A stretch of DNA of 64,000 nt, taken from NCBI RefSeq assembly GCF_020055635.1, contig NZ_JAIPUT010000021.1:1-64000 (forward strand), in the 5' to 3' direction. Every line of letters begins with the position of its first letter. The first letter of the stretch is position 1. The notes below the pieces were generated by a model. It did not search any database. It had not been told where the DNA came from and saw nothing but the letters and a program-made list of their open reading frames with translations. Positions 53,359 to 62,198 of this stretch are shown here, piece by piece. The DNA comes from Marivita sp. (GTDB lineage: Bacteria; Pseudomonadota; Alphaproteobacteria; Rhodobacterales; Rhodobacteraceae). The position numbers were made by a program, and so were the translations under genes.

Positions 53359-54003
53359 ATGTCCGAGGCTCCGAGACAGCCAAGGATCGAAAACGAACCC
53401 ACTTTGATGATTACCCTGGGCTGGTATGCGGCCGTCGGGGGTGTTGTGTTTGTCGTCTCGATCCTCATTGCCGATTTCGTGGTGCCCGAACACGACTGGA
53501 TCGCCGACACGATCAGCGATCTGGGTGCGGGGCGGTTCGAATACATCGTCGATATCGGGCTCTATTCCCTCTCGGCATCCTTCATCGCGCTCGCCCTTCT
53601 GGCCGCCCATGTCCATATGGGCGGCTGGGGCTGGAGCGTCGGCATCGTCGGCCTTGCCGTTCTCGGACTGGTGGTCTTTCTGGTCGGCGCGCGCAACGAA
53701 TACGGCGACAGCGACAATGACGGCTGGGTGATCCACAGCTACCTGGTCTATCTGCTCGGGCTGTTGATGGCGCTCATCCCGGCCCTGCTCCACTCCGGCG
53801 CGCGCCGTGCCAGCGCCACCTACGGCAATTGCCTCGTGGCCGTCGGGGTCATGTGGACGATCTCGGCCCCGTGGTTCTTCTTTCTGCCCACAACCGTCGA
53901 CGGGCTTTACGAACGCTATCTTGGTCTGATTGCCCTCGCCCTCATCTTCACGCTGTCGCATTTCTTCATCCGCCACGGGAGGGCGTTCGATGATCGCCGT
54001 TGA
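53359..54003 (+). CDS. DUF998-family membrane protein
   Basis: A 214-residue protein with six hydrophobic helices. The first is WYAAVGGVVFVVSILIADFV, followed by DWIADTISDLGAGRFEYIVD, a stretch characteristic of DUF998. The function of this family is unknown. GGAGGA lies 9 bases before the ATG. It overlaps the DUF421 gene that follows by 14 bases. Confidence 0.8.
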   Translation: MSEAPRQPRIENEPTLMITLGWYAAVGGVVFVVSILIADFVVPEHDWIADTISDLGAGRFEYIVDIGLYSLSASFIALALLAAHVHMGGWGWSVGIVGLAVLGLVVFLVGARNEYGDSDNDGWVIHSYLVYLLGLLMALIPALLHSGARRASATYGNCLVAVGVMWTISAPWFFFLPTTVDGLYERYLGLIALALIFTLSHFFIRHGRAFDDRR

Positions 54004-54484
54004 AATCATCTTTCGCGCCTTCGTCAGCGTCGTGACGGTGATCCTCCTGCTTCGGCTGAACGGGCTGCGGTCCTTCTCGAAGATGTCGAGCTTCGATTTC
54101 GCCACCACCGTCGCCTGCGGGTCGGTCATCGCCAGCACCGTCATTTCGCCGGACCAGAGCGTTCTTCTGGGCATCTTTGCGCTGGTGGGTCTTTTTGTCG
54201 TACAGGCCACAGTCGCGCGGATCCGCACCCATACCGGCTGGGCGCAATCCCTGATCGACAATGAACCGATCCTGATAATGGAGGGCGGCAGGATCCTTCC
54301 AGACAATCTGCGGCGCACCAAGATGACCGAAGACGACCTTTACAGCAAGCTGCGGGAAGCGAACGCCTACGACCTAGATCGGGTACATGCCGTTGTCTTC
54401 GAGACCACCGGCGATGTCAGCGTGCTGCACGGCGACGCCGACGACACCGTAAGCCCGGAGCTGTTGAGCGGCGTGCGACGGTAG
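53990..54484 (+). CDS. DUF421/YetF-family membrane protein
   Basis: A 164-residue protein with three N-terminal helices and a cytoplasmic domain. It contains RLNGLRSFSKMSSFDFATTV and VACGSVIASTVISP, the DUF421 signature, then LIDNEPILIMEGGRI as in the YetF C-terminal domain. The role of the family is unclear, though some members are sporulation or stress related. It overlaps the preceding DUF998 gene by 14 bases, so the two are probably co-translated. Confidence 0.85.
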   Translation: MIAVEIIFRAFVSVVTVILLLRLNGLRSFSKMSSFDFATTVACGSVIASTVISPDQSVLLGIFALVGLFVVQATVARIRTHTGWAQSLIDNEPILIMEGGRILPDNLRRTKMTEDDLYSKLREANAYDLDRVHAVVFETTGDVSVLHGDADDTVSPELLSGVRR

Positions 54485-54618
54485 GATTTCCGACGCCTTG
54501 AAAAGATTGGAAAATTCCGCGCCGCCTGTCGTAACCCGTTGATATTGTGGGGCCGTCAGCGCATCCTCGCCGGGGACGTGCCCATTGACCTCCCCTCCCC
54601 CTCCGCTATTTTCAAGGT

Positions 54619-55050
54619 ATGGCAGGCACCACCCATCTCATCAAACTCTCGGTCGGCTCCGACAGCGTCGAACAGATCAAGGATTGGCAACAGAACCGCT
54701 CTCAGCAGCGGGCGAATGGCCATTATTACCACCTCACCCGGATGTGGCCCAAACGCGAGGCCGAGGTCCTGAACGGCGGGTCGATCTTCTGGGTCGTGAA
54801 GGGGCTGGTCCAGGCTCGCCAGCGGATCATCGGTCTGGAAGAGATCATCGGCGCCGACGGCATCCGCCGCTGCGGCATTGTCCTTGATCCTGAGCTGATC
54901 CGCACCGCCACGGCCCCCAAGCGTCCGTTTCAGGGCTGGCGATACCTCAAACCCGAAGACGCCCCGCCGGACCTTGGCAAATCGCGCCTGAACGATGACA
55001 CGCTGCCCCCCGAACTGGCCGGTGCGCTGGCAGAGATCGGCGTGCTCTGA
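54619..55050 (+). CDS. DUF1489-family protein
   Basis: A 143-residue cytoplasmic protein opening MAGTTHLIKLSVGSDSVE, with YYHLTRMWPKREAEVLNGGS and SIFWVVKGLVQARQRIIGLE, the conserved core of DUF1489. This family is nearly confined to alphaproteobacteria. Function is unknown. It stands alone, 134 bases after the DUF421 gene. Confidence 0.85.
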   Translation: MAGTTHLIKLSVGSDSVEQIKDWQQNRSQQRANGHYYHLTRMWPKREAEVLNGGSIFWVVKGLVQARQRIIGLEEIIGADGIRRCGIVLDPELIRTATAPKRPFQGWRYLKPEDAPPDLGKSRLNDDTLPPELAGALAEIGVL

Positions 55051-55143
55051 CCCGACCGCACAGCCAACCTGCACCTGTGCACTGGTACTTCCTGCCACGA
55101 TCCTTAGGTTGAGGGTCGACACGCAAACAGCAGGACGCAACTC

Positions 55144-56010
55144 ATGACCGACAGCTACACGCCCCCGAAAGTCTGGACCTGGGACTCGGAAAACGGCGGC
55201 AAGTTCGCCAGCACCAACCGCCCCATTGCCGGTGCGACCCATGACAAGGAACTGCCCGTCGGCAAACACCCGTTCCAGCTTTACAGCCTTGCAACGCCGA
55301 ACGGTCAGAAAGTCACCATCCTGCTGGAAGAGCTGCTGGCGGCCGGGCATTCGGATGCGGAATATGACGCATGGCTCATCAAGATCGGCGATGGCGACCA
55401 GTTCGGATCGGGCTTTGTCGACATCAACCCCAACTCCAAAATCCCCGCGCTCATGGACCGGTCAGGCGACACACCGGTGCGCGTGTTCGAATCCGCCGCA
55501 ATCCTGATGCATCTGGCCGAGAAATTCGATGCTTTCCTCGGGGCCAAGGAAACCCGCGCCGAAATGCTCAGCTGGCTGTTCTGGCAGATGGGCAGCGCGC
55601 CCTATCTGGGCGGCGGCTTTGGCCATTTCTACGCCTACGCACCGGAACCGATGGAGTACCCGATCAACCGCTTCGCAATGGAGGCCAAGCGGCAGCTTGA
55701 CGTTCTGGATCGCCAGCTGGCCGACACCGACTTCATCAGCGGTCCCGATTACACCATTGCCGACATGGCGATCTGGCCCTGGTATGGCGGCCTGGTTCTG
55801 GGTCGGCTCTACAACGCCGGCGAATTCCTTGACGTCGAAAGCTACACCAACGTCCTTCGCTGGGCCAAGACCATCGACGCCCGCCCCGCCGTCAAACGGG
55901 GTCGCATGGTCAACCGCGCCTCCGGCGATCCCAGCGAACAGCTGCGCGAACGCCACGACGCGTCGGATTTCGACACCAGGACGCAAGACAAGATCGAAGC
56001 CACCGGATAA
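55144..56010 (+). CDS. yghU: Glutathione-dependent disulfide-bond oxidoreductase (YghU-type GST)
   Basis: A 288-residue glutathione S-transferase of the Nu/YghU class. The long N-terminal extension (PPKVWTWDSENGGKFASTNR) precedes the thioredoxin-like domain. The glutathione site includes LATPNGQKVTILLEEL, NPNSKIPALMD and FESAAILMHLAEKF. The C-terminal helical domain has FISGPDYTIADMAIWPW. YghU enzymes reduce disulfides and organic peroxides with glutathione. A strong hairpin follows. Confidence 0.92.
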   Translation: MTDSYTPPKVWTWDSENGGKFASTNRPIAGATHDKELPVGKHPFQLYSLATPNGQKVTILLEELLAAGHSDAEYDAWLIKIGDGDQFGSGFVDINPNSKIPALMDRSGDTPVRVFESAAILMHLAEKFDAFLGAKETRAEMLSWLFWQMGSAPYLGGGFGHFYAYAPEPMEYPINRFAMEAKRQLDVLDRQLADTDFISGPDYTIADMAIWPWYGGLVLGRLYNAGEFLDVESYTNVLRWAKTIDARPAVKRGRMVNRASGDPSEQLRERHDASDFDTRTQDKIEATG

Positions 56011-56021
56011 TCACCGATCCC

Positions 56022-56051
56022 GCGCGCGCCAGACCCGGTTTTGGCGCGCGC
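56022..56051 (+). terminator. GC-rich hairpin after yghU
   Basis: A perfect 10-bp stem GCGCGCGCCA/TGGCGCGCGC with a 10-base loop, 11 bases after the yghU stop. No T tract follows. It probably ends or pauses transcription before the AarF-type gene. Confidence 0.6.
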
Positions 56052-56090
56052 CGGCATTGCCCTGCCCTCTCGGGACGTTACTTCCCCCTG

Positions 56091-57410
56091 ATGACTGACG
56101 AAGCCGATCCCAACAGCCGTGCCGTCCCGACAGGGCGCGCCGCCCGCGCCGCGCGCATGGGCGGGCTGGCGGGTGGCGTTCTGGGGTCTGCCGCCGCCGC
56201 GGGCGCAAGGCAATTGATGCAGGGGCGCAAACCCACGCCCCGCGACATGTTCCTCACTCCGTCGAACGCACACCGCCTGACGCGGGAACTGTCACAGATG
56301 CGCGGCGCCGCGATGAAGATGGGACAGCTTCTGTCCCTCGAAGCCGGTGATCTGCTGACCCCTGAACTGGCCGCCGTGCTCCGGCCCTTGCAGGCACAGG
56401 CCCATTTCATGCCACCGGCGCAGCTCAAACAGGTGCTGACCAAGGCATGGGGCGCGGATTTCACCAAACGCTACAGGAAATTCGACGTCCGCCCCATCGC
56501 CGCCGCCTCCATCGGGCAGGTGCATCGCGCGCAAACCCATGATGGCCGCTATTTGGCGATCAAGGTCCAGTACCCGGGGATCCGCGACAGCATCGACAGC
56601 GACCTGCGCAACCTTGCCAGCCTGCTGCGGGTCTCGGGCATGATGCCCAGGGGGCTTGACCTGAAACCGCTGCTGGAGGACGCCCGCGCGCAACTGCACG
56701 AAGAAGCCGATTACGAACACGAGGCCCGCAGCCTGCGCCGATTTGGCGAGCTGCTTAAGGACGACCCCGATTTCATCGTCCCGACGGTAGATGATGATCT
56801 CTCCAGCCGCGACATCCTCGCGATGACGTTCATTCCGTCAGTGCCCATCGACACGCTGGAAGACGCGGTTCACACCACCCGCAACCGCATGGCCGAACGG
56901 CTCATCACCCTGATGATGCGCGAGGTGTTCGAGTTTCACCTCGTCCAGTCCGACCCGAACTTCGCCAATTTCCGCTGGCAGCCCGAGACCGGAAAACTGG
57001 TTCTGCTCGATTTCGGCGCAACCCGTGCCCTCTCGCCCGATCTTGTGGCGCGGTCCCGGGCGATCCTGCGTCCATCTCTAGACAATGACCTGCCTGCGAT
57101 TGCGGACGCCTTGCGCAACCTTGGCCTCCTGTCCGATGCCCTGCCCGAAAAGACACGAGCCGACATTCTGGACATGGTCGAGATGGCGAACGCGCCGATG
57201 CTGCACCCCCGGGGCTTCAACTTCGGAGACACGTCTTTGGTGGCCCATCTGCGTGACCGCGGCCTGGCCTTGGGTCGAGACCGGTCGATCCAGCACATTC
57301 CACCGACCGACGTGCTTTACCTGCAACGCAAGGCCGCAGGTCTGTTCCTGCTGGCCACGCGGCTCAGGGCGCATATCAACCTACGGGATCTCTTCCAACG
57401 CTACGCCTGA
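56091..57410 (+). CDS. AarF/UbiB-family atypical kinase (ABC1)
   Basis: A 439-residue ABC1/UbiB family protein. It has the KxGQ motif in MRGAAMKMGQLLSLEAGDLL, the Ala-rich loop IAAASIGQVHRAQTHDGRYL with the ATP-binding Lys in LAIKVQYPG, and the catalytic segment QSDPNFANFRW plus LVLLDFGATR. Such proteins support ubiquinone synthesis or lipid handling; UbiB itself is about 500 residues with two C-terminal membrane helices, which are not seen here. It is probably the soluble AarF-like paralogue rather than UbiB. Confidence 0.88.
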   Translation: MTDEADPNSRAVPTGRAARAARMGGLAGGVLGSAAAAGARQLMQGRKPTPRDMFLTPSNAHRLTRELSQMRGAAMKMGQLLSLEAGDLLTPELAAVLRPLQAQAHFMPPAQLKQVLTKAWGADFTKRYRKFDVRPIAAASIGQVHRAQTHDGRYLAIKVQYPGIRDSIDSDLRNLASLLRVSGMMPRGLDLKPLLEDARAQLHEEADYEHEARSLRRFGELLKDDPDFIVPTVDDDLSSRDILAMTFIPSVPIDTLEDAVHTTRNRMAERLITLMMREVFEFHLVQSDPNFANFRWQPETGKLVLLDFGATRALSPDLVARSRAILRPSLDNDLPAIADALRNLGLLSDALPEKTRADILDMVEMANAPMLHPRGFNFGDTSLVAHLRDRGLALGRDRSIQHIPPTDVLYLQRKAAGLFLLATRLRAHINLRDLFQRYA

Positions 57411-57415
57411 CGCGC

Positions 57416-57459
57416 CAAAACGCGTTGACGCGTTTTGGTAAATCCGTTGACGGATTTAC
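57416..57459. terminator. Two abutting hairpins between convergent genes
   Basis: Two perfect 9-bp stems abut: CAAAACGCG/CGCGTTTTG (57416-57437) and GTAAATCCG/CGGATTTAC (57438-57459), each with the same TTGA loop. They lie between the ends of the AarF-type gene and hisG and could end transcription from both sides. The layout mirrors 1809-1850. Confidence 0.72.
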
Positions 57460-57464
57460 CCGCG

Positions 57465-58157
57465 CTACACGCCCAGCCGGTCGATCAACGCCCGCAGCAC
57501 CAACCGATCCTGATCTGATTTCGCGGCCACGCGGCTGCGGAACAAGGTCGCCTGACTTTCCAGAACCGGCGGTTCGTCAAGGATTTTCAGATGGTTCGCC
57601 CGCAAGGTCTCGCCCGTCGAGGTGATGTCGGCAATCGCCTCTGCCGTCAGGTTTTTCACCGTGCCTTCAGTCGCGCCCTGGCTGTCCACCAACTGGTAAT
57701 CCGCCACGCCGCCCCGGCGCAGATAGTCGCGCACCAGCCGGTGATACTTGGTGGCGATCCGCATGCGAAACCCGTGCCGCGCCCGGAACGCCGCCGCAGC
57801 CCCGTCCAGATCGTCCAGCGTGTCCACGTCGACCCAGCACTGCGGCACCGCCACGATCAGGTTCGCATGGCCAAAGCCCAACGGCGCCAGCGGTTCGACC
57901 TTCTGGTCCCACTGCACCAGTTTTTCCTGGATCAGATCATTGCCCGTCACCCCGAGATGAATCCGCCCCGCCGCCAGTTCGCGCGGGATTTCGCCCGCAG
58001 ACAGCAGCACCAGATCGACACCTTCAACGCCGTCCACAGCACCGGCATATTCGCGGTCCGATCCCGTGCGGGTCAGGGTCACGCCGCGCGCGCCGAACCA
58101 GTCAAAGGTCTTTTCCATCAACCGCCCCTTGGACGGCACACCCAGCTTGATCGTCAT
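57465..58157 (-). CDS. hisG: ATP phosphoribosyltransferase catalytic subunit (short form)
   Basis: A 230-residue short-form HisG that starts histidine synthesis from ATP and PRPP. It begins TIKLGVPSKGRLMEKT and has the PRPP-binding stretch TKYHRLVRDYLRR and VDSQGATEGTVKNLTAEAIAD in two parts. Lacking the C-terminal regulatory domain, it needs HisZ, whose gene overlaps it by 4 bases. It is the last gene of the hisS-hisZ-hisG operon. Confidence 0.95.
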   Translation of the reverse strand: MTIKLGVPSKGRLMEKTFDWFGARGVTLTRTGSDREYAGAVDGVEGVDLVLLSAGEIPRELAAGRIHLGVTGNDLIQEKLVQWDQKVEPLAPLGFGHANLIVAVPQCWVDVDTLDDLDGAAAAFRARHGFRMRIATKYHRLVRDYLRRGGVADYQLVDSQGATEGTVKNLTAEAIADITSTGETLRANHLKILDEPPVLESQATLFRSRVAAKSDQDRLVLRALIDRLGV

Positions 58158-59251
58158 GCCAGCCCCCCGAGATCGCGCACCAGATCGGGGCGGATGACGC
58201 CGCCCACCGCCGGGATCTCGCGTCCCTGCCCCAGCCGCCGGGTCAGCGCGTCATAACGCCCACCGGTCGCCACGGGAGGCAAATCAGGTCGCGATTCAGA
58301 GTAAAAGCCAAAGACGAAGCCGTCATAATACTCCATCGAGGTGCGCCCGTAGGAGGCTTCGAACGGCAAGGCATCGACATCGACGCCGCGCTTGGCCATC
58401 GCCTCGCAGCGCGCCTCGAACCGGTCCAGGGCGGGCAGCAACCCGGGCAGGTCCACCGCGATATCGCGCAGGTGTTCCAGCGCGTTCGGGCAGGTTTCCG
58501 ACACCGCCAGCACCGCCGAGATCAGGTCGACGTCTTCCGCCGACATGGGCGCTTGCGCCGCATCGGCGCGGAGCGCGTCGATCCTGGTGCTGATTTCGCG
58601 TTCGCTGCGCAACCCGATCATCACGCTCGAGTCCGGCAATGGCGCATCCAAGGCCAGCAGCGACGCCCGCGCGGCAGGCACGGGGGTGAGCCCGGCAAAG
58701 CGTTTGACCAGGGCCGTAAACCGCCCGGGCCGCCAGATATGACGCATCAGCGCCGTGCGACGGTCTTCGGTGGTCCTGAGACCTGCCACCATGGCGATCA
58801 GGATGCCGATATCGCCGGTTGCCGCGCGCAATCCCAGCGGGGCCAACACATCGGAAAACCGCCCGAACACATCCGCATCGGCCACCGCCGCATCGGCTCC
58901 GCCGAAGGCCTCGTAGCCCACCTGCATGTATTCGCTGCGCCGGTCCGGGTGGTCTTCCTGCTTGCGGAACACCTCACCGAAATAGGTGTAGCTTGCCGGC
59001 AGGCCATCGCCGGCCATGTGGTACTGCACGACCGGCACGGTGAAATCGGGGCGCAGCATCATCTCGCCGCGCTCGGGGTCCGAGGTCACGTAAGCCCGGG
59101 CGCGGATATCCTCGCCATACAGGTCAAGCAGCACCTCGGCCGGCAAGAGGATATCGGTTTCAAACCGCGCGGCACCATCGGCCACGAACCCGTCACAGAT
59201 GATCTCGGCCGCCCTCCGGGCGCGGGATTTGTCAGGCTGGCCTTGCAACAT
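58154..59251 (-). CDS. hisZ: ATP phosphoribosyltransferase regulatory subunit
   Basis: A 365-residue paralogue of the HisRS catalytic core that binds short-form HisG and gives feedback control by histidine. Class II synthetase motif 2 is visible in YFGEVFRKQEDHPDRRSEYM, and the C-terminal GGRYDALTRRLG matches the HisRS-like motif. The start at 59251 overlaps the hisS stop by one base; a longer in-frame start would lie inside hisS. Confidence 0.93.
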   Translation of the reverse strand: MLQGQPDKSRARRAAEIICDGFVADGAARFETDILLPAEVLLDLYGEDIRARAYVTSDPERGEMMLRPDFTVPVVQYHMAGDGLPASYTYFGEVFRKQEDHPDRRSEYMQVGYEAFGGADAAVADADVFGRFSDVLAPLGLRAATGDIGILIAMVAGLRTTEDRRTALMRHIWRPGRFTALVKRFAGLTPVPAARASLLALDAPLPDSSVMIGLRSEREISTRIDALRADAAQAPMSAEDVDLISAVLAVSETCPNALEHLRDIAVDLPGLLPALDRFEARCEAMAKRGVDVDALPFEASYGRTSMEYYDGFVFGFYSESRPDLPPVATGGRYDALTRRLGQGREIPAVGGVIRPDLVRDLGGLA

Positions 59252-60789
59252 CACGAATAGCTTTCGAGGATCTCGCGCACCTTCGTCACAAGCTGGTCGC
59301 GCGGCACTTCGAACTGGTTTGGCCGGTCCTGCCACTCTTCGAGACTGGCGCTCTCGGCGATCTTGGCGCCAAGGATCAGGTCCTTGATCTGCACCACGCC
59401 ATTGGCCTTTTCGTCGCCACCTTCGATCACCGCAACCGGCGACTGGCGCTTGTCCGCGTATTTCAGCTGATTGCCGAAATTCTTGGGGTTGCCCAGATAC
59501 ACCTCGGCCCGGATGCCCGCGTTGCGCAGGTCCGCCACCATCGCCTGATAGTCGCCCATGCGGTCGCGATCCATGACGGTGACAACCACGGGTCCCATGC
59601 TCTGGCTGCCGATCCGGCCCTTTTCGCGCAGGGCGGCCAAAAGCCGGTCCACACCGATGCTGACCCCTGTGGCGGGGACCGGCTGACCGGTGAAGCGCTT
59701 GACCAGATCGTCGTAGCGCCCGCCGCCGGCGACCGATCCGAACTGCCGCTTGCGGCCCTTTTCATCAAGGATTTCAAAGGTAAGTTCGGCCTCGAACACC
59801 GGGCCGGTGTAATAGCCAAGACCGCGCACCACCGATGGGTCGATGACGATCCGGTCCGGCCCATAGCCGCCAGCAGCCAGCAGATCAGCGATCTGCTCAA
59901 GCTCTGCCACACCTTCCGTGCCAATCGCGCTGTCACCAACCGCCGCCTTCAGATTCCCGATCGTCTCTGCGGCAGTCTCGCCCTTGGAGGTTAAGAACGC
60001 GATAACGGGTTCGGCCTGCGCATCGCTCAGCCCAACCCCGTCGATATAGGCGCCAGAGGCATCCAGCCGCCCCTTGCCCAGCAATTCGCGGACGCCCGCC
60101 TCGCCGACCTTGTCGAACTTGTCGATGGTGCGCAGGACCGCGTCGCGTGTCGCAGCAAATAGTGAAGCATCGATAGTCTCTCGTCGATCACCAGTCCCAA
60201 ACTCGGCGTTTGGATCTAAACCAATAGATTCCAACACCCCGTTCAGAACCTTCCGGTTGTTCACCCGCACGATGTAGTCGCCGCGCGGAATGCCCACGAC
60301 CTCAAGAGTGTCCGCCAGCATGGCGCAGATCTCGGCATCCGCCGCAACGGACCCGGACCCGACAGTATCGGCATCGCATTGATAAAACTGGCGAAACCGC
60401 CCCGGCCCCGGCTTTTCGTTGCGCCAGACCGGGCCCATCGCATAGCGCCGGTAGGGCAGCGACAGATCGTTGCGGTGCTGCGCATAGACCCGCGCCAGGG
60501 GCGCCGTCAGGTCATAGCGCAGGGCCAGCCAGTCGCCCTTGCCGCCTTCGTCGTCTTCCTGCCACGCAAACACGCCTTCGTTGGGTCGGTCGACATCGGG
60601 GAGGAACTTGCCCAGCGCCTCGACCGTCTCGACCGCAGCACTTTCCAGCGCGTCGAAGCCATAGCGATGATAGACCCCGGCGATCTTGCCCAGCATCTCG
60701 GTGCGTTCCGTCACCTCGGCGCCGAAATAGTCGCGGAACCCCTTGGGCGTTTGCGCCTTGGGGCGTGGGGCTTTCTTCTCTTTGGCCAT
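59251..60789 (-). CDS. hisS: Histidyl-tRNA synthetase
   Basis: A 512-residue class II aminoacyl-tRNA synthetase. It has the opening [15 protein letters not shown], motif 2 [19 protein letters not shown], the HisA block [14 protein letters not shown], the [14 protein letters not shown] stretch and an anticodon-binding domain (about 420-512). It charges tRNA-His. A segment around 60160-60250 uses unusually AT-rich codons compared with its surroundings, without changing the frame. It heads the leftward his group. Confidence 0.95.
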   Translation of the reverse strand: MAKEKKAPRPKAQTPKGFRDYFGAEVTERTEMLGKIAGVYHRYGFDALESAAVETVEALGKFLPDVDRPNEGVFAWQEDDEGGKGDWLALRYDLTAPLARVYAQHRNDLSLPYRRYAMGPVWRNEKPGPGRFRQFYQCDADTVGSGSVAADAEICAMLADTLEVVGIPRGDYIVRVNNRKVLNGVLESIGLDPNAEFGTGDRRETIDASLFAATRDAVLRTIDKFDKVGEAGVRELLGKGRLDASGAYIDGVGLSDAQAEPVIAFLTSKGETAAETIGNLKAAVGDSAIGTEGVAELEQIADLLAAGGYGPDRIVIDPSVVRGLGYYTGPVFEAELTFEILDEKGRKRQFGSVAGGGRYDDLVKRFTGQPVPATGVSIGVDRLLAALREKGRIGSQSMGPVVVTVMDRDRMGDYQAMVADLRNAGIRAEVYLGNPKNFGNQLKYADKRQSPVAVIEGGDEKANGVVQIKDLILGAKIAESASLEEWQDRPNQFEVPRDQLVTKVREILESYS

Positions 60790-60988
60790 GATCGGATCCC
60801 GGGAGGCATGTGTTCTGGCGCCCCCATAGCCTCTGGCGCGAAGCGGGGCAAGCCGAGGCGCGTTTCACCGCGATGATCAAAGGGCGAAGGGGCCGAACCC
60901 GACACAATGGTCCGCGTGCGAACCGACAGGTCCCGAGCAAGACCTATCTCCTCTTGCCTTTGGCCGCCGGGATGCGCATCTGTGCGGC

Positions 60989-61189
60989 ATGGATATCACC
61001 GCTCTTGAAGAACGCATCGCCCATCTGCTGCGGGTCACCGACGACCTGTCCGATACCGTGGCGACACAGGCCCGCGAGATCGACCGCCTGACCGCGCGGG
61101 TCGAAATGCTGATGATGCGCGAAGCCGAGCGCGAATCCGAGGGCACCGGCGGCATCGTGCTCGCGGACGAGCGTCCGCCGCATTACTAG
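60989..61189 (+). CDS. slyX: SlyX-family protein
   Basis: A 66-residue protein with a heptad-rich helix (ALEERIAHLLRVTDDLSDTV) and the SlyX C-terminal signature DERPPHY. The function is unknown. It lies alone between hisS and a leftward lipoprotein gene. No strong ribosome-binding site is seen. Confidence 0.85.
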   Translation: MDITALEERIAHLLRVTDDLSDTVATQAREIDRLTARVEMLMMREAERESEGTGGIVLADERPPHY

Positions 61190-61250
61190 GCGGGTTTCGT
61201 TTGCGAAGACACCCCGGCGTCCCCTCGACACATCGCCGCCTCGGCATGGC

Positions 61251-62111
61251 TCAGTTGCCGCGGATATCCGTCGCGATGACCGCGCCGTCATGCAGCAGAA
61301 TTGTCTTCCACACCGGGTTCGAGCCGAACCGTTCATAGACGCTGACAAAGGCGGTGTTGCGCGCAAGCCGCGACATGGCCGAGCCGCAGGGCCTCCCCTT
61401 GCCGACTCTGCAGATCTTCGATTTGACCTGCTCGTAAGCAGCATCGGTTTCGGAATAGGGCTGCACCTTCGAGGGCAGACCATAGCGCAGCTGTTCATGG
61501 GTTTCCGGGCTTCCGAACATCGCCAGCGCGGCGGTGAACTGTCGGGCGCAGCCATCGTCAAAGCCGGTCACGTAAAATGTATGGGGGGCCGTGGCGCCGG
61601 GCTGTGAATCGTATATCGCAAAGGTATTGCGGTTTTCGGGATAGCGTTCGACCCGCGTGCCAAGCCGCCGGTCGGGAACGTCACAGACCCGCGCCAACGT
61701 GCCGTAGGGCAGGACGGTGCCCATCGGCACGACCCGGTAATCCGGATCGCCCGCTTTCGGACCTGCCGCCGCGCCTGACCCGCCAAAAAGGCCGCCCGAG
61801 GAGTCGCCCTGACCCTGTGGCGGGACCGCGGCAACCCTTGTGCCGGTCTCGTCGCGCCCGGCGCCTTCGGACTTGGCCTCTGCGGCGGCGCGGCTCAGGA
61901 AGCCAAGCAAGCCACCGCGCGGTTCTTCTGCCGGTTCCGGCACCTGAACAGGTGTTGCGGCCAATCCGTCTTCCGGTTCGGCGCCGATCGACGCCTGTCC
62001 CTCGGTCTCAGCGATATCGGTATCCGACAGGCGGGGGACGTCCTGAAGCGTCGCGTCCGTGCATCCGGCCAGCAGACCGGCGGCGCACAGGATCGCAACG
62101 AAACGTGTCAT
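61251..62111 (-). CDS. Putative lipoprotein, unknown function
   Basis: A 286-residue protein with a lipoprotein signal: a hydrophobic stretch and the lipobox LLAGC at residues ~12-16. A low-complexity Pro/Glu/Gly-rich region (about 35-115) leads to a C-terminal domain of ~165 residues. That domain has paired Cys (CDVPDRR, DDGCARQF, KSKICRVGKGRPC) that could form disulfides in the periplasm. I do not recognise the family with certainty. The start at 62111 places the signal at the N terminus. Confidence 0.7.
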   Translation of the reverse strand: MTRFVAILCAAGLLAGCTDATLQDVPRLSDTDIAETEGQASIGAEPEDGLAATPVQVPEPAEEPRGGLLGFLSRAAAEAKSEGAGRDETGTRVAAVPPQGQGDSSGGLFGGSGAAAGPKAGDPDYRVVPMGTVLPYGTLARVCDVPDRRLGTRVERYPENRNTFAIYDSQPGATAPHTFYVTGFDDGCARQFTAALAMFGSPETHEQLRYGLPSKVQPYSETDAAYEQVKSKICRVGKGRPCGSAMSRLARNTAFVSVYERFGSNPVWKTILLHDGAVIATDIRGN

Positions 62112-62198
62112 GATGTCCCCACTCCTCCCGGAGCGCAGCCTAGCCATCACGGCAGCATCCGTCCAGCGGACCGGACGCGGCGGGCCTTTATGAGCGGC

